A DNA stretch of 64,000 nt from assembly GCA_963665555.2 (NCBI GenBank), contig OY762308.1:1488001-1552000 (forward strand). Reading direction: 5' to 3'. Position 1 is the first letter of the stretch. Every line of letters begins with the position of its first letter. The translations under genes were made by a program, and so were the position numbers. The notes below the pieces were generated by a model that was given only the letters and a program-made list of their open reading frames with translations, had not been told where the DNA came from and did not search any database. Origin of the DNA: CAXXXW01 sp963665555 (lineage in GTDB: Bacteria; Pseudomonadota; Alphaproteobacteria; Thalassobaculales; Thalassobaculaceae). Shown here piece after piece: positions 61,745-64,000 of this stretch.

Positions 61745-62730
61745 GCGGGCGGGGCGGCGTAAAGGCCGGCGGCGCGGGCCTTCGTCGCCAGCAGGGCGAG
61801 CACGCGGTCGATCGTCGGCGTCGCCAGGCCGGCGGCGGCGGCGAAGCGGGAGACGATAACGCCGATCGAGTCGATCTCCATGGCGCGGCCGGCGTCCCAG
61901 TCCTGCAGCATCGACGGGCGGTGCTCGTAGCGGTGGCGGGGCGAGAGCAGGATGTCCCAGTCGAGGTCGAGGTCGATCCCGTGGGCGGCGGCGACGGCGG
62001 CGGACTCGCGCACCATGTCGCGCGCGATGGCGGAGACGGTCGCGTCGCGGGCGAGCTCCAGTTCCGACACGCCGGCCAGCACCGACAAGGGCGAGCGCGA
62101 GAGGTTGACCACGAGCTTGGCCCAGATGGCGCGGCGGATGTCGCCCGTCGCCGGGACCTCCATGCCGCCGCTCTCCAGCAGCGCCGCCAGCGCGGCGAGG
62201 CGGGGGGAGCGGGAGCCGTCCGGCTCGCCCAGCGTGAAGCGGCCGGGGCCGTCGGTGTTGCAGGCGACGACGCCCGGCGCCTCGACCCGGTTCGGGCAAT
62301 CGACGACGCAGCCGATGGCGCGCTCCGGGCCGGCGTTGGCGCGCAGGCTCCCCGTCGGGTCGAGCAGGCCGGCGGCGGCGCCGGGCAGGTCCGGGCGCGC
62401 GTGGGCGTACCACCAGGGAATGCCGTTCATGGCGAAGACGACCGGCGTCTCCGGCCCCAGCAGCGGCCCGATCGCGTCGCCGACGCCGGGCAGCGCCGGC
62501 CCCTTCACCGCGACCAGGACCGCCTCGACCGGGCCGAGGCGGGCGGGATCGTCCGAGGCGCGGGGGCGGACCGTGAAGGACGCGCCGCCTTGGCGCAGCG
62601 TCAGGCCGTTCGCGGCGATCGCCGCCAGCGTCGCGCCGCGGGCGAGCACGGAGACCTCGTGCCCCGCGCGGGCCAGCCGCGCGCCGAGGAAGCCGCCGAT
62701 CGCGCCGGCGCCCAGGATGCAGACCCTCAT
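61741..62730 (-). CDS. panE: 2-dehydropantoate 2-reductase family (PanE-like)
   Basis: 329 residues. The N-terminal MRVCILGAGAIGGFLGARLA is the NADP-binding motif, LVAVKGPALP and VFAMNGIPWW match the family, and IWAKLVVNLSRSPLSVLAG with a later HRYEHRPSMLQDWDAGRAME contains the catalytic-lysine and substrate-binding region. It may reduce ketopantoate for pantothenate synthesis or another 2-ketoacid. Its stop overlaps the start of the restriction-modification gene (ATGA), so the latter was expressed from the panE promoter. Confidence 0.85.
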   Translation of the reverse strand: MRVCILGAGAIGGFLGARLARAGHEVSVLARGATLAAIAANGLTLRQGGASFTVRPRASDDPARLGPVEAVLVAVKGPALPGVGDAIGPLLGPETPVVFAMNGIPWWYAHARPDLPGAAAGLLDPTGSLRANAGPERAIGCVVDCPNRVEAPGVVACNTDGPGRFTLGEPDGSRSPRLAALAALLESGGMEVPATGDIRRAIWAKLVVNLSRSPLSVLAGVSELELARDATVSAIARDMVRESAAVAAAHGIDLDLDWDILLSPRHRYEHRPSMLQDWDAGRAMEIDSIGVIVSRFAAAAGLATPTIDRVLALLATKARAAGLYAAPPA

Positions 62731-62815
62731 CGAACCGCCCTTTCGCGGGAGTTTTCGCGCGGGGCGGAGCGTAGGGCGATTCGCCGCCGGAGGGAACAAT
62801 CCGGCGGACGGCGCG

Positions 62816-63004
62816 TCAGGCGGCGTCGCGTTCGCCGGGCTGTTCGGGCCGGTCTCCGGTCCGCGCCGCCAACCCGGCGAGTTTTGCCGTCAGCCGGGCT
62901 TCCATTCTGGCCAAGTCGACCCGCAACTGGGAGAAGACGAGGACCATCGCCACGATGATCGTGGCCCAGCCGACCGTCAGCAAGATGATCGCGTCTTCGC
63001 TCAT
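62816..63004 (-). CDS. Small single-pass membrane protein
   Basis: 62 residues from ATG 63004. Residues 5-25 (AIILLTVGWATIIVAMVLVF) form one membrane segment, followed by a short amphipathic helix (RVDLARMEARLTAKLAGLAA). Unrecognised; lies between panE and the dehydratase gene and divergent to the latter. Confidence 0.6.
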   Translation of the reverse strand: MSEDAIILLTVGWATIIVAMVLVFSQLRVDLARMEARLTAKLAGLAARTGDRPEQPGERDAA

Positions 63005-63136
63005 GCCCCGTCCTTACGCCGCCGCCGCGCGGCGCGCAACCGTTCGCCGCGGCTTCCGGCGGGCCTTGCGCCGGGGGCGCGCGGGACGCACACTCGCGCG
63101 AAACCGCGAAACCGCTCCCGCCGCCGGAGGACCCCC

Positions 63137-64000
63137 ATGCCCGACGACCGCTTCGACGATCCGAACAGGGGCAAGCGCCGCTCCTCGCAATGGTACGGCA
63201 AGGCCGACAGGGACGGCTACGCCCACCGCTCGTGGATGAAGAACCGCGGCCTGCCGGCGGACCATTTCGACGGCCGCCCGGTGATCGGCATCTGCAACAC
63301 CTGGTCCGAGTTCAACCCCTGCAACGCGCATTTCCGCGACATCGCCGAACGGGTGAAGCGCGGCGTGTACGAGGCGGGCGGGACGCCGATGGAGTTCCCG
63401 GTGTTCTCCAACTCCGAAAGCCAGTTGCGGCCCACCGCGATGCTGTACCGCAACCTCGCCTCGATGGATGTGGAGGAGTCGATCCGCGGCCTGCCGATGG
63501 ACGGCGTGGTGCTGCTGGTCGGCTGCGACAAGACCACGCCGGCGCTGATGATGGGCGCGGCCTCCTGCGACCTGCCGACGATCGCCGTCTCCGGCGGGCC
63601 GATGCTGAACGGCCGCTACAAGGGCGAACTTATCGGCTCCGGCACGCATGTGTGGAAGTTCTCCGAGATGGTCAAGGCCGGCGAGATGACGCTGGAGGAG
63701 TTCCTGTCGGCGGAGCAGGACAATTCGCGCTCGGCCGGCCACTGCATGACCATGGGCACGGCCTCCTCGATGGCCTGCCTCGCCGAGTCGATCGGGATCG
63801 CGCTCCACGGCAACGCCGCCATCCCGGCGGTCGACTCGCGCCGCTATGTGCTCGCCCAGCTGGCCGGGCGGCGCATCGTCGAGATGGTGCGCCAGGACAT
63901 CACGATGTCGAAACTGCTGAAGCGGGAGAATTTCGAGAACGCGATCGTGGCGAACGGCGCCATCGGCGGCTCGACCAACGCGACGATCCACATGCTGGCC
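63137..64000 (+). CDS. IlvD/Edd-family dehydratase, 5' part
   Basis: 288 residues visible; the gene runs off the window. ATG 63137 has GGAGGA upstream. VIGICNTWSEFNPCNAHFRD (first Cys), LVGCDKTTPALMMGAAS (second Cys) and SAGHCMTMGTASSMACLAES (third Cys) are the iron-sulfur ligands of the family, and NGAIGGSTNATIHMLA is a core motif. The N-terminal form (RSSQWYGKADRDGYAHRSWM) suits sugar-acid dehydratases such as L-arabinonate or D-xylonate dehydratase better than IlvD proper. Confidence 0.9.
   Translation, partial: MPDDRFDDPNRGKRRSSQWYGKADRDGYAHRSWMKNRGLPADHFDGRPVIGICNTWSEFNPCNAHFRDIAERVKRGVYEAGGTPMEFPVFSNSESQLRPTAMLYRNLASMDVEESIRGLPMDGVVLLVGCDKTTPALMMGAASCDLPTIAVSGGPMLNGRYKGELIGSGTHVWKFSEMVKAGEMTLEEFLSAEQDNSRSAGHCMTMGTASSMACLAESIGIALHGNAAIPAVDSRRYVLAQLAGRRIVEMVRQDITMSKLLKRENFENAIVANGAIGGSTNATIHMLA

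Noticed and set aside
60041..62413. One long minus-strand frame joining the 5' restriction-modification part to integrase sequence
   Set aside because: Only the part from 61744 to 60825 has homology; the rest is a shadow of panE on one side and of integrase B on the other.

Overview
The window is about 70% G+C with dense, mostly operonic genes. A SAM-II riboswitch, a DUF1489 gene, a 3-oxo-tetronate/erythronate catabolic cluster, a DMGDH-like GcvT fusion protein and separate glyQ/glyS genes suggest an alphaproteobacterium; the family cannot be fixed from the sequence alone. Many dispersed GC-rich palindromes (CCGGC-N5-GCCGG type) and a high load of defence genes point to a genome with much mobile DNA.

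Host backbone, left part (1-25.8 kb): end of a sterol desaturase-family gene; glyQ-glyS; an iron-containing alcohol dehydrogenase; a promoter-SAM-II riboswitch-terminator leader ahead of an O-acetylhomoserine sulfhydrylase gene; a low-GC GIY-YIG gene; the four-carbon acid sugar genes denD-otnI, divergent from otnK; a type IV restriction gene (mrr) set between two copies of the otnK 3' end; a PfkB kinase and macro-domain pair; a vapC/AbrB toxin-antitoxin pair; a DMGDH/sarcosine-dehydrogenase-like protein; a biotin-dependent carboxylase alpha subunit; DUF1489; SixA; a hendecad-repeat membrane protein; a repeat-rich spacer; and an AT-rich membrane protein gene directly behind the 3' part of a restriction-modification gene.

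Mobile element (25,806-60,834): the main discovery is that a single MmeI-like (type IIL) restriction-modification gene is split in two. Its 5' part (304 codons with the D-X9-EXK nuclease motif) lies at 61,744-60,825 and its 3' part (638 codons with the methyltransferase motifs) at 25,815-23,897, both on the minus strand. A 10-bp direct repeat (CGGTCGGTGT) lies at both junctions, and joining the halves through one copy restores the frame across the family motif GAHYTDRDKI. The 35,019-bp insert carries two tandem tyrosine recombinases beside the right junction, a TrwC/TraI-type (MOBF) relaxase with three tandem ribbon-helix-helix genes but no type IV secretion genes, and a defence cargo. The cargo is: (i) a sulfur-linked cluster (cysteine desulfurase, DUF4007, 1133-aa ATPase, PAPS-reductase-like protein, GHKL ATPase), probably a phosphorothioation-type or related system; (ii) an IS graveyard with one intact IS630-family element; (iii) an HNH nuclease and a Fic protein with an AbiEi-like N-terminus; (iv) a complete type I-E CRISPR-Cas locus with 23 repeats; and (v) a serine recombinase with a candidate res site. 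This fits an integrative mobilizable element that disables a resident restriction enzyme on entry while bringing its own immunity.

Host backbone, right part (60.8-64 kb): 5' part of the split gene, overlapped by a panE-like reductase gene, a small membrane protein, and the start of an IlvD/Edd-family dehydratase gene running off the window.
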